A DNA stretch of 49,719 nucleotides, taken from positions 1 to 49,719 of the IMG/VR virus record IMGVR_UViG_3300023174_000240; one strand, given 5' to 3'. Source of the DNA: a virus. Positions 21,821-29,603 of this stretch are shown piece by piece (position 1 is the first letter of the stretch; each line of letters opens with the position of its first letter). The notes beneath the pieces are model-generated. The model saw nothing but the letters and a program-made list of their open reading frames with translations, ran no database searches and was not told the origin of the DNA. The translations under genes were made by a program, and so were the position numbers.

Positions 21821-22539
21821 TGGCATCATTATCTTCTTTTGCAGGTCTTACGGGTGATAAAATTCCAGGTGTAACAAATGGTTTATTAGTTTATTTAGAT
21901 GCTGGAATATCTTACCCAGGAGGACCATTTTGGTATGATTTAAGCGGTAATGCTAATAATGGAGCATTAACCGTTCCACCCACATATACCAGTACTGGTA
22001 ATGGTTATTTTACATTTAATGGCTCAACTACTGAAGTTACTCTTTCAACTAACTATCCCTCAGTAGTTAACAATTTTTCAGCAGAAGTTTGGTGTCTCCC
22101 ATCAGCAGCTTTATCACTTCAAACTGAAAGTAATAGCGGTACCAATGGTATAGCAGCTGGTGGTACAGTTATTAATGACCAACAAGGACCTGATGGTGGT
22201 TTTGGATTAGCGGTTGGAACTAATGGAGTTCAAGTCCTTGAGCACGCTGGAAGTTATTTGCCCCCTATTTTAGTTGCTCCATTAACAATAACTTCATTAA
22301 CACAAATTGTAATTGTTTATACTAATAAACAGCCTTCATTATACATAAATGGTGTTCTTACAAGAACTGGTTTAACAAGTACAAGAACTAACGTAAATTT
22401 AAATGGAAGTAAAATTGGTTCAAGTCCATATACTTATTGGACGGGTAATCTTTACGCTTTAAAATATTATAATAGGTCTATTTCTGCATCAGAAGTTACA
22501 CAAAACTTTAACTCTTTAAGGACTCGTTATGGGGTATAA
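21820..22539 (+). CDS. LamG-like lectin head, module 3 (GTG start)
   Basis: The longer open frame to 21772 begins inside the shaft gene; the GTG at 21820 overlaps the shaft stop as TAGTG and gives 239 residues, exactly the length of the paralogue at 14733. The fold signature GLLVYLDAGISYPGGPFWYD with LSGNANNGAL and FTFNGSTTEV is clear, and the end YALKYYNRSISASEVTQNFN matches the paralogue's NKSLSAAEILQNFN. It is a predicted carbohydrate-binding tip. Confidence 0.85.
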   Translation: MASLSSFAGLTGDKIPGVTNGLLVYLDAGISYPGGPFWYDLSGNANNGALTVPPTYTSTGNGYFTFNGSTTEVTLSTNYPSVVNNFSAEVWCLPSAALSLQTESNSGTNGIAAGGTVINDQQGPDGGFGLAVGTNGVQVLEHAGSYLPPILVAPLTITSLTQIVIVYTNKQPSLYINGVLTRTGLTSTRTNVNLNGSKIGSSPYTYWTGNLYALKYYNRSISASEVTQNFNSLRTRYGV

Positions 22540-22567
22540 ATTACTATTAAGAATAGGGGTAATGTAA

Positions 22568-22873
22568 ATGCCTATTAGTTTTCCATCAAGCCCTTCCCTA
22601 AACCAACAATATACATCTGCTGGTCGCACATGGTTTTGGAATGGTTCTATTTGGCAATCATTAGGTACCTCTCAAGGTCTCCAAGGCACCCAAGGTTTAA
22701 GCGGTTCATTTGCTGGTCAGGGTATCCAAGGTACTACTGGGCTTCAGGGCGCTGTAGGAACTCAAGGCCTTAATGGATCTTTTGCTGCTCAAGGTATTCA
22801 AGGACCAGCGGGAATTGTAGTAGCAACATACGATTCAGATCAAGGTATATTATCTCAACAGGTATTTTCATAA
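22568..22873 (+). CDS. Short collagen-like fibre protein
   Basis: 101 residues. N-terminal cap PISFPSSPSLNQQYTSAGRT with WFWNGSIWQSLG, then Gly-x-Gln triplets (LQGTQGLSGSFAGQGIQG) and a short end. Like 17320 it lacks the large C-terminal domain and head gene. The codon before its ATG lies after GGGGTAAT, a weak ribosome site. Confidence 0.75.
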   Translation: MPISFPSSPSLNQQYTSAGRTWFWNGSIWQSLGTSQGLQGTQGLSGSFAGQGIQGTTGLQGAVGTQGLNGSFAAQGIQGPAGIVVATYDSDQGILSQQVFS

Positions 22874-22878
22874 AGAAA

Positions 22879-22887
22879 TGGTATAAT
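22879..22887 (+). promoter_or_regulatory. Extended -10 TGGTATAAT, leaderless
   Basis: TG (22879-22880), TATAAT (22882-22887), with the ATG of the next small gene at 22894, 6 bases downstream and no ribosome site. Almost identical in arrangement to 3703-3720. Confidence 0.65.
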
Positions 22888-22893
22888 AAATAT

Positions 22894-23070
22894 ATGACTA
22901 CTTACTCAGCTCACATTAAATTTAACAATCTAGGTTTTATTGCAAAAATAGAAGCGGCGGATTTAGAAGAAGCTAATATTTTAGCAAGAGAATTAGCAGA
23001 AAAAGAATTTGGAATTAATTTAGAAGGCATTATATACGAAATAGGAGAAGCAATAGATGGCAACTTATAG
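22894..23070 (+). CDS. 58-residue hypothetical protein, leaderless
   Basis: The translation begins MTTYSAHIKFNNLGFIAKIE and continues AADLEEANILARELAEKEFG to a short acidic end, an alpha/beta peptide with a long amphipathic helix. It overlaps the next gene by 14 bases. The TGGTATAAT box 6 bases before the ATG and codon structure support it. Function unknown. Confidence 0.7.
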   Translation: MTTYSAHIKFNNLGFIAKIEAADLEEANILARELAEKEFGINLEGIIYEIGEAIDGNL

Positions 23071-23407
23071 CAAAGTAGGATTATCAGCAGCATCTACAGG
23101 AGTCCCTATTGCAGTTGCTGCAACTAGTACAGTAGGTACAGTTATTCATACAACTGGTACATCTGCTATTGATGAAATTTGGTTGTATGCAACAAATACA
23201 TCAACTTCTGCAGTTACCCTAACTATTCAATTTGGCGGAACAGGAATAATCAACCAAATTCAACAAATCATCCCCGCTAACTCTGGCCTTACTCTTATAC
23301 TCCCAGGTCTTATTTTAGCGCCAACAGGTGCAGCTTTACTTATCTATGCATATGCTAGCTCTGCTTCGGTAGTAAACGTTTCAGGTTACGTCAACAGGAT
23401 TATTTAA
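23057..23407 (+). CDS. Small beta-sandwich virion protein, paralogue of 13111
   Basis: 116 residues, begins MATYSKVGLSAASTGVPIAV and includes STSAVTLTIQFGGTG and NSGLTLILPGLILAPTG, all beta. The length, Thr/Ala/Ser composition and strand layout parallel the 13111 protein. It precedes the glycine-rich gene array as 13111 precedes the first shaft, overlapping the next ATG as TAATG. Probably an adaptor or decoration protein. Confidence 0.65.
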   Translation: MATYSKVGLSAASTGVPIAVAATSTVGTVIHTTGTSAIDEIWLYATNTSTSAVTLTIQFGGTGIINQIQQIIPANSGLTLILPGLILAPTGAALLIYAYASSASVVNVSGYVNRII

Positions 23408-24303
23408 TGGCTAACCCGATTCGCAGAGGCGAGTCTGGCTCGCAAGTAAATAGTTGGGCACAAAATGACACTGTAACACCTACTGCTCAAACATCTTTCA
23501 TACTTCCACACGGCTTAACACTCAGACACACAATTAACGCAGGAACAACATCTGTAACTATTCCTGCTGGCATTACTTGGGTTTATGCAATTTGTGTAGG
23601 AGCAGGTGGTGGTTCTAATGGTTATGGCGGTGGTGGAGCAGGCGGTGTTGCTTGGGGTTGGACTTTAGCAAATAGTGCTTGTGTAGTTGGAGTAGGTTCA
23701 GGTGGTGCAAATGGTGGCTATACAAGATACGGCCACATTATTGCTGGTGGCGGTGGAAACGGCCAAGGAGGTGCGGGAACTTTAGGCGGCGGCGGCGGCG
23801 CTAATGCTTCGGGTGCAACTAATTATTGGGGTATGCCAGGCGGTGCAGCAGGAAGTGGAAGCATTGACGGTCGCATTGGTGCAGGCGCTGGCGGTGGACA
23901 GTACAATGTAGGAGCAACAACCATTAGTAACGGCGGCAATGGCATTTCAGGTGGTGGCGGTGGTTATTCAAATGTTCTTGGAACTACTGGAAAAGTTGGT
24001 GGTTCAGGTTTAGTTGGTGGTGGCGGTGGTGGTGGCCCAAGCAACACAGGAACTGGTGCTGCTGGTGGCAATGGAATTGGCATAAATGGAGTTATTTATA
24101 CAGGTGGCGCAGGTGGATCAGGAACTGCCTCAACAGGCGGTTCTGGTGGTGGCGGTGCTGGTATTGCAGGTAACGGTTCTAATGCAATTGGAAACATCGC
24201 TGGGAACGGTGGCCTTGGTGGTGGTGGTGGTGGTGGCCCTGGTTCAGGAACTGGCGGTACAAATGGCACTGGCGGCGACGGAATACTTTACATTTTTTAC
24301 TGA
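23407..24303 (+). CDS. Glycine-rich adhesin-like fibre tip, type A copy 1
   Basis: 298 residues. A base (NPIRRGESGSQVNSWAQNDT) and a beta domain ending in the conserved VTIPAGITWVYAICVGAGGG are followed by very long glycine runs with small inserts (GYTRYGHIIAGGGGNGQGG), ending GDGILYIFY. Such glycine lattices resemble the polyglycine type II helix bundles in the gp38 adhesins of T-even-like phages, where variable inserts between runs contact the receptor. Type A copy 2 is at 25162. No frameshift. Confidence 0.8.
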   Translation: MANPIRRGESGSQVNSWAQNDTVTPTAQTSFILPHGLTLRHTINAGTTSVTIPAGITWVYAICVGAGGGSNGYGGGGAGGVAWGWTLANSACVVGVGSGGANGGYTRYGHIIAGGGGNGQGGAGTLGGGGGANASGATNYWGMPGGAAGSGSIDGRIGAGAGGGQYNVGATTISNGGNGISGGGGGYSNVLGTTGKVGGSGLVGGGGGGGPSNTGTGAAGGNGIGINGVIYTGGAGGSGTASTGGSGGGGAGIAGNGSNAIGNIAGNGGLGGGGGGGPGSGTGGTNGTGGDGILYIFY

Positions 24304-24311
24304 GGAGAACA

Positions 24312-25151
24312 ATGAGCTTAACTATCTATGACAATTCATCTTACAGTGATACCCCTTTGGGATTAAAACTGCAACAAGTTTTTGCCACCCCTGGAACATT
24401 TCCAGTTATACTGCCTCCAGGTATTCAAAGAGTTTACGCAGTTGTTATTGGTGGGGGTGGAGCAGGAAGCACATTAACCACAGGAGGCGGAGGCGGAGGT
24501 GGTGCAGGTGGATTTTCTACTGGTTGGACGTTTGCTACTAATACTGTGACCGTTGGTGCAGGTGGTACAGGTACAACAACTACTGGTAGTGCTGCAAATG
24601 GTTCTTTAAGTTTTTACGGAATGGTCTTTGCTGGCGGTGGCAGTGGTGGAATAAATGATATTTATGGCGGAGCTGCAGCTGGAGTAAAAAATGTTATCAA
24701 CAGCCAAACATCAACAGTTTCTTATACAGGCGCACCTGCGGCTGCTGCAAACACAATTGGTTATGCAGGAGGTGGTGGCTATTTTGCAGCTGGTTCTGAT
24801 GGTATTTCATCAGGCGGTGGAGCAGGTTCGGCAACAACAACAGGATCAGTTACTGCATTTGCTGGTGGAAGAGGTTTGATAACAGGTGGAGGCGGAGCAG
24901 CAGGTACAACAGGTACAGGCACTGGTGGTGCTGGTGGTACTGGTGATTTATATACAGGTGGAATAGGTTCAAGCGGTACTGGAACAAATTTTGGTGGCGG
25001 AGGAGGCGGTGCTGGATATTTTAGTATAGGTTCAAATGCATCAGGTAATACAGGTGGTGCAGGTGGTTTAGGCGGTGGCGGTGGAGGTGCTGGCTCTACT
25101 TTAGGTCGTGGTGGAGACGGTGGCAACGGAGCAGTTTTAATTTACTACTAA
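24312..25151 (+). CDS. Glycine-rich adhesin-like fibre tip, type B copy 1
   Basis: 279 residues. The first about 50 residues (YDNSSYSDTPLGLKLQQVFA then TPGTFPVILPPGIQRVYAVV) are nearly identical to those of 26082, then glycine-rich runs with inserts (GYAGGGGYFAAGSDG) and the end GGNGAVLIYY. Starts eight bases after type A copy 1 with GAGGAG. Glycine-run boundaries suggest the same polyglycine helical bundle as type A, but the base domain differs, so the two types may form different tips. Confidence 0.8.
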   Translation: MSLTIYDNSSYSDTPLGLKLQQVFATPGTFPVILPPGIQRVYAVVIGGGGAGSTLTTGGGGGGGAGGFSTGWTFATNTVTVGAGGTGTTTTGSAANGSLSFYGMVFAGGGSGGINDIYGGAAAGVKNVINSQTSTVSYTGAPAAAANTIGYAGGGGYFAAGSDGISSGGGAGSATTTGSVTAFAGGRGLITGGGGAAGTTGTGTGGAGGTGDLYTGGIGSSGTGTNFGGGGGGAGYFSIGSNASGNTGGAGGLGGGGGGAGSTLGRGGDGGNGAVLIYY

Positions 25152-25161
25152 GGAGAAATAA

Positions 25162-26055
25162 ATGACACATATATTTAGAAAAAATAAATCTAACACCCAG
25201 GTGTCTACTTGGCATGCATCTTCTAATACATTTACTCCTAAAGGTTTTGCATCTACTATTCTGCCTTATGGATTACAAGTTAAACAAGTTATTACAGTTA
25301 GCGGTCCAGTTACAATTCCCGCAGGAATTACCTGGGTTTATGTAATTTGCGTAGGTGCAGGAGGAGGAGGAGGCTATGGTGGTGTCGGAGCAGGCGGAAC
25401 AGGTGGAGGTGGAATTGCTTGGGGATGGACTATAGCAAGCCCAACTTGTATAGTAGGCGTGGGTAGTACTTCTGAGGTTTTTACTGGGTACACACGTTAC
25501 GGACACGTTGTTGCTGGACCTGGAGCGCCTTCTGCAGGAAATAATGGGGCGCAAAATGCAGGTGTAGGTGGAGGTGGAGGCGGTGGTTGTTCTGCTAACG
25601 CAGGTAATGGAAATGGTGGTAATGGGGGCACAAACTTTTATGGAATTCCTGGTGGTGATGGTTTCCTATCAGGTAACACTGGCTCATTCGGTAGAGATGG
25701 TGGTTCAGGTTTAGCAGGCGGCGGAGGCGGAAACCATCAAGGAATTGGAACCGCCAATAAAGGCGGTAACGGAATTTCTGGAGGAGGTGGTGGTGCATCA
25801 GGCTCTACTAAAGGTGGTACTGGAGGCTCAGGTTTAGTTGGTGGCAGTGGCGGTGGTGGTCCTATCAATGGAGATGGCGGAAATGGATTTAATATTCTTA
25901 CTGGCGAAATAACAACTGGTGGCATTGGAAACGCAAGCCGTCCTGGAGGCGGAGGTGGTGTTGCTGGGAATGGATCAAATGGCTACGGAGGTTTAGGTGG
26001 AGGAGGCAATGGTGGATTAGGCGGCGGCAACGGAATACTTTATATTTTTTACTAA
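25162..26055 (+). CDS. Glycine-rich adhesin-like fibre tip, type A copy 2
   Basis: 297 residues, same plan as 23407: N-terminal segment with NTQVSTWHASSNTFTPKGFA, the conserved VTIPAGITWVYVICVGAGGG, glycine runs (GGGGGCSANAGNGNGG), TRYGHVVAGPG insert and NGILYIFY end. Differences from copy 1 lie mainly in the glycine-rich inserts, the part expected to touch the receptor. AAGGAG is eight bases upstream. Confidence 0.8.
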   Translation: MTHIFRKNKSNTQVSTWHASSNTFTPKGFASTILPYGLQVKQVITVSGPVTIPAGITWVYVICVGAGGGGGYGGVGAGGTGGGGIAWGWTIASPTCIVGVGSTSEVFTGYTRYGHVVAGPGAPSAGNNGAQNAGVGGGGGGGCSANAGNGNGGNGGTNFYGIPGGDGFLSGNTGSFGRDGGSGLAGGGGGNHQGIGTANKGGNGISGGGGGASGSTKGGTGGSGLVGGSGGGGPINGDGGNGFNILTGEITTGGIGNASRPGGGGGVAGNGSNGYGGLGGGGNGGLGGGNGILYIFY

Positions 26056-26081
26056 TATAATTAAAAAAAGGAGAAAAAACA

Positions 26082-26903
26082 ATGAGCGTATCTATATATG
26101 ACAATTCATCATTTACTGATACCCCGTATGGGTTTAAGTTGCAACAAGTTTTTGCCACCCCTGGAACATTTTCAGTAATACTTCCTCAAGGAATTCAAAG
26201 AGTTTATGCAGTTGTTATTGGCGGCGGCGGTAGCGGTAATGGTGGAGACTCAACCGCTGCTGGCGGCGGTGCAGGTGGTTTCTCTGTTGGCTGGACTTTT
26301 GCAACAAACACAGTAACCATTGGTGCAGGTGGTGCAAGCACAACTGGAACTGGTAGTTCCACTGGAGGCTCCTCTATTTATGGAATGGTTTTTGCTAGTG
26401 GAGGCGGAGGCGGAGCAGGTACTGGCGGCTATGCAGGCGGAGCAGCATCTGTTGGTGGAGCTTCATATACTGGCATGCCTGCTGGTTCTTACGGTGCTGT
26501 AGGTTTGGGCGCACAAACTGGAAACCCTTCTGGTGAAGGTGGGTCTATTGCAGTATCTGCAGGTGGCGGTGGTGGTTCTTACTCAGGTGGTGGTGGCAAT
26601 GGTGGTGCAGGCGGTAGAGGCCTAATTGGTGGTGGAGGCGGTGGGGGAGGCGCAATGCCTACCACAAGTGCTGCTGGCGGTAACGGCGGCGATGGAGATT
26701 TCTTTCCAGGTGGTCTCGGCTCATCTGGTACAGGAGCAACTGCTGGTGCTGGTGGCGGTGGCGGTGGCTATCTAAGCGCAGGCTTAAATGCTTCTGGAAA
26801 AAATGGCGGTTCAGGTGGTTTAGGTGGAGGCGGCGGTGGAGCTGGTTGTTCTGGAGGCCCTTCTGGAGCAGGCGGTAATGGGGCTGTACTAATTTATTAC
26901 TAA
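26082..26903 (+). CDS. Glycine-rich adhesin-like fibre tip, type B copy 2
   Basis: 273 residues. The base YDNSSFTDTPYGFKLQQVFA and TPGTFSVILPQGIQRVYAVV match 24312 almost fully, at DNA level too, while the glycine-rich part diverges (GGSIYGMVFASGGGGG, GGNGGDGDFFPGG). It ends GGNGAVLIYY. The A-B-A-B order shows duplication of a two-gene unit. It is followed by a TGCTATACT promoter. Confidence 0.8.
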   Translation: MSVSIYDNSSFTDTPYGFKLQQVFATPGTFSVILPQGIQRVYAVVIGGGGSGNGGDSTAAGGGAGGFSVGWTFATNTVTIGAGGASTTGTGSSTGGSSIYGMVFASGGGGGAGTGGYAGGAASVGGASYTGMPAGSYGAVGLGAQTGNPSGEGGSIAVSAGGGGGSYSGGGGNGGAGGRGLIGGGGGGGGAMPTTSAAGGNGGDGDFFPGGLGSSGTGATAGAGGGGGGYLSAGLNASGKNGGSGGLGGGGGGAGCSGGPSGAGGNGAVLIYY

Positions 26904-26904
26904 A

Positions 26905-26913
26905 TGCTATACT
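26905..26913 (+). promoter_or_regulatory. Extended -10 TGCTATACT
   Basis: TG (26905-26906) and TATACT (26908-26913), just after the stop of the last glycine-rich gene and 26 bases before the ATG at 26939, with AAGGAG between. Same core as 2962-2970. Confidence 0.55.
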
Positions 26914-26938
26914 TTATATTAATTACTAAGGAGAAAAA

Positions 26939-27154
26939 ATGATTAAAAGATACGATTATATTTCAAATTGTTGTAATACAGCATATAGCGAAACTCGTGA
27001 TGAAAATCAACCACAAATTTATTCATCTTGTGTTCAATGCAGACAAGGCGAATATGTTTTGCAACTAGAAACAGAATTAGAAGATTTATCACAATCTCAA
27101 GCACAAGAAACATCAGAAAATCAAAATATTATTAATGAAATAGTTGAGGAATAA
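26939..27154 (+). CDS. Zinc-ribbon-like protein with acidic tail
   Basis: 71 residues. MIKRYDYISNCCNTAYSETR and SSCVQCRQGEYVLQ give CC ... C-x2-C, a minimal zinc ribbon, followed by an acidic helical tail (ETELEDLSQSQAQETSENQN). RBS AAGGAG is well placed. The role is unknown; a structural zinc site in a tail-associated protein or a small regulator are both possible. Confidence 0.7.
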   Translation: MIKRYDYISNCCNTAYSETRDENQPQIYSSCVQCRQGEYVLQLETELEDLSQSQAQETSENQNIINEIVEE

Positions 27155-27156
27155 AA

Positions 27157-27282
27157 ATGGACAATACAACAGATCCAGTTAGAAAACCTAATTCAATGGA
27201 TGGAGCAACAGGACTAATAAGTATAACAGGTGCAATTGGTCCAACAGGACCAATAGGACCAGTAGGATATACTGGACACTAA
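27157..27282 (+). CDS. 41-residue collagen-like peptide
   Basis: The ATG follows the previous stop by two bases and the TAA is at 27280-27282. The peptide MDNTTDPVRKPNSMDGATGL continues ISITGAIGPTGPIGPVGYTGH, so its second half is Gly-Pro-x collagen triplets. This may be a broken or residual shaft gene, or a tiny collagen-like plug. Short length and absence of a clear ribosome site lower confidence. Confidence 0.5.
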   Translation: MDNTTDPVRKPNSMDGATGLISITGAIGPTGPIGPVGYTGH

Positions 27283-27291
27283 AAATGTAAA

Positions 27292-27320
27292 AATTACTCA
27301 TTAGCATTAATAGAGTAATT
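27292..27320 (+). repeat. Perfect inverted repeat before the glycan island
   Basis: AATTACTC (27292-27299) and GAGTAATT (27313-27320) are exact inverse complements with a 13-base loop. There is no T-run behind it, so termination is uncertain; it could be an operator or RNA processing hairpin between the adhesin array and the 27339 gene. Confidence 0.45.
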
Positions 27321-27338
27321 ATAAACAGAAAGCTAAAA

Positions 27339-28337
27339 ATGAATTTAGTGCAAAAAGCTGTAAATAAAGGCGGAAAACTAGCACCTCTTGTTATTGAAAA
27401 AGGATTAACTTCTGGAACAGGATTAATGAATCCTTCTATATTCATAGATGATGACGGAGATATTCTTGTTAACTTACGACATGTAAACTATACACTATAT
27501 CATTCTGAAAGTACTCAGCAGTTTCCATCTCGTTGGGGACCGCTTTCATATCTTCATCCAGAAAAAGATCAAAGGTTAGTAACTGAAAATTATTTGTGTA
27601 GATTAAATTCTGATTTAGAAATGACTGATTATGCAAAAGTTGAAATGCTTGATTTACATACACCTATATGGGAATTTGTTGGATTAGAAGATGCTCGTCT
27701 TGTAAGGTGGGATAAAAAATATTATCTAATTGGAGTTCGCAGAGATACAACAACACATGGTGAAGGTCGCATGGAATATAGCGAAGTTACTATTGATAAA
27801 GATAAATGGATTATTTCTGAAATAAATAGAACTCGAATTTCGACTCCAAAAGACAATAGCTCATATTGCGAAAAGAATTGGGTTCCTATTTTAGATAGAC
27901 CAGAACATTTTGTTAAATGGACATCTCCTGTAGAAGTTGTTAAAGCAGACCCTAAAGAACCTAAATGCGAACAAGTATTTGTTCGTCAAGGTTTACAGCC
28001 TATAAAAGATCAAAGAGGTGGATCACAGTTAGTTCGGTGGGGCAACATGTATATTAGCATTACCCATGAGGTTGATTTATTTAAAAACTATCTGGGACAG
28101 AAAGATGGTATATATCGTCATCGTTTATGTGTATGGGATGATCAATTAAATCTAGTTGGTTTAAGTAAAGAGTTTTCCTTCTTAGATGCACAAATTGAAT
28201 TTTGTGCAGGTGCTGCTGTTCATAATGAAGATTTGTTAATTTCATTTGGATTTCAAGATAATGCCGCATTTGTTTTACGTACACCTAAACTGGTTGTAGA
28301 AGAATTAATTGCAGAGGCGCTTTCATATGAAAATTGA
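27339..28337 (+). CDS. GH130-like five-bladed beta-propeller protein
   Basis: 332 residues. The succession NPSIFIDDDGDILVNLRHVN, VGLEDARLVRWDKKYYLIGV, KNWVPILDRPEHFVKWTSP, GGSQLVRWGNMYISITHEV and FCAGAAVHNEDLLISFGFQD matches the propeller of glycoside hydrolase family 130 (mannoside phosphorylases) and related sugar-processing proteins. The LEDAR aspartate, an acid/base candidate, is present. It is co-linear with a TPR-like and an FkbM gene. It might trim or phosphorolyse a glycan on virion or host, or act as a glycan-binding module. Confidence 0.78.
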   Translation: MNLVQKAVNKGGKLAPLVIEKGLTSGTGLMNPSIFIDDDGDILVNLRHVNYTLYHSESTQQFPSRWGPLSYLHPEKDQRLVTENYLCRLNSDLEMTDYAKVEMLDLHTPIWEFVGLEDARLVRWDKKYYLIGVRRDTTTHGEGRMEYSEVTIDKDKWIISEINRTRISTPKDNSSYCEKNWVPILDRPEHFVKWTSPVEVVKADPKEPKCEQVFVRQGLQPIKDQRGGSQLVRWGNMYISITHEVDLFKNYLGQKDGIYRHRLCVWDDQLNLVGLSKEFSFLDAQIEFCAGAAVHNEDLLISFGFQDNAAFVLRTPKLVVEELIAEALSYEN

Positions 28338-28878
28338 AGATTTAGTTATTGAACTTTCTGTTGACCCATTTAATCCTGAGTTAAATTTTAAATGTGCTAT
28401 TGAGTATCAGAATATTAATCAAACAGCTTCTGCCGTTTCTTTTTATTTAAGAGCGGCAGAATATGGTGTAGATACACATCCTGATATTGCTTACACATCT
28501 TTACTACTTATGGCTAATTGTTTTGCAGATCAAAATGATAGAGTTAATACAGTTACTAATTGCATACTTCAAGCAATAGCGCATATTCCACAACGTCCAG
28601 AAGCATATTTTCTTATGTCACAATTTTATGAACGCCAAGCATCTTGGCAAGAATGTTACACATGGGCTGAAATTGGATTGTCTATGTCTGAATATGATCC
28701 TCTTCCAGCAGATGTGGGGTATAATGGTAGATATGTTCTTGAATTTGAAAAATCAGTAAGTGCATGGTGGATCGGAAGAAAAGAAGAAGCAGTATCTATT
28801 TTAAATGATTTAAATAATAAAGATATGTCTGAAGAATATAAAAATGCTGTGAGGTTTAATCTTGAACGTATTATTTGA
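28327..28878 (+). CDS. TPR-like helical repeat protein
   Basis: 184 residues from the ATG at 28327 with AGAGG 9 bases before; an upstream in-frame start at 28309 lacks a site. Helical pairs with TPR spacing: LNFKCAIEYQNINQTASAVS, FYLRAAEYG, AYTSLLLMANCFADQNDRVN and EAYFLMSQFYERQASWQECY. It overlaps the genes on both sides by 11 and 17 bases. Proteins of this type accompany glycosyltransferases in surface-glycan loci; a scaffold for the flanking enzymes is plausible. Confidence 0.75.
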   Translation: MKIEDLVIELSVDPFNPELNFKCAIEYQNINQTASAVSFYLRAAEYGVDTHPDIAYTSLLLMANCFADQNDRVNTVTNCILQAIAHIPQRPEAYFLMSQFYERQASWQECYTWAEIGLSMSEYDPLPADVGYNGRYVLEFEKSVSAWWIGRKEEAVSILNDLNNKDMSEEYKNAVRFNLERII

Positions 28879-29527
28879 TATTGGTGCAAATAGAGGAGAT
28901 GCCACAATTGTTGGATTAGAAAAAGGGTACAGAGTAATTGCTCTTGAGCCAGCGCCTAGAGTATATAAAGAATTAGTTTCAAACTTTATATATAATACAA
29001 ATGTTATTCCTATTAAATTAGCTGTATCAGATTCTTCAGATGAAGTAGTTGAATTTTATGAAGCACAAGAAGATGGTCTTTCTTCTTTAGAAAAAAACTG
29101 GCTTACAGATGATTCTATGCCATATAGTGGAAAGCCATTTAGAACAATTAAAGCAACAACAATTACATTAGATAGACTTGTTGAAATATATGGAGAACCA
29201 GATCTTATTAAAATAGATGTTGAAGGTGCTGAATGGTTTGTATTTAGAGGCATGACTAAAAAATATGGAAAACTTGCCTTTGAGTGGACTGAAGTAACTT
29301 TAAAAGAACATTGTAATCAACTTGAGTATCTTGCTAATTTGGGTTATACAGAGGTTGCACCTCAATTTATTGTTAATCATTTAGAAGAACCAGAAGAGTG
29401 GTTTTGGTTAAAAAATTTTGATTTATATGGCTGGGTATTAAATAACAAAGATGAATGGGAAAACGGCGGATGGAAAAAAGCTCATATGAGGCATACAGCA
29501 GATGTGGGAATGATCTGGGTTAGGTAA
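28862..29527 (+). CDS. FkbM-type S-adenosylmethionine methyltransferase (TTG start)
   Basis: 221 residues. TTG at 28862 is chosen because GAGG lies seven bases upstream, giving NVLFDIGANRGDATIVGLEK, the SAM-binding loop DIGANRG, followed by ALEPAP (acidic loop after strand 2). DLIKIDVEGAEWFVFRGM is the FkbM signature. The family O-methylates sugars or small molecules. The C-terminal part (HLEEPEEWFWLKNFDLYGWV) is aromatic. Overlap with the TPR gene suggests co-translation. Likely methylates a glycan in the island. Confidence 0.88.
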   Translation: MNVLFDIGANRGDATIVGLEKGYRVIALEPAPRVYKELVSNFIYNTNVIPIKLAVSDSSDEVVEFYEAQEDGLSSLEKNWLTDDSMPYSGKPFRTIKATTITLDRLVEIYGEPDLIKIDVEGAEWFVFRGMTKKYGKLAFEWTEVTLKEHCNQLEYLANLGYTEVAPQFIVNHLEEPEEWFWLKNFDLYGWVLNNKDEWENGGWKKAHMRHTADVGMIWVR

Positions 29528-29588
29528 TAAATTTAATGAAAGGTTGGCATAGTGTTTTGACCTTATAAAAGGTTTATAATCATGAGAA

Positions 29589-29597
29589 TGCTATAAT
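29589..29597 (+). promoter_or_regulatory. Extended -10 TGCTATAAT, leaderless
   Basis: TG (29589-29590) and TATAAT (29592-29597), with the ATG at 29604 six bases further and no ribosome site. A small stem ACCTT-ATAA-AAGGT (about 29560-29573) lies upstream in the gap after the methyltransferase. Confidence 0.65.
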
Positions 29598-29603
29598 ATA
29601 AAA

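Noticed and set aside
24779-25126. Minus-strand proline-rich open frame opposite the glycine-rich gene
   Set aside because: Proline codons are the exact complement of glycine codons; no start signals.
23407-26903. Diversity-generating retroelement acting on the glycine-rich adhesins
   Set aside because: No reverse transcriptase or template repeat with adenine-specific differences is visible in the window; duplication with ordinary divergence explains the pattern.
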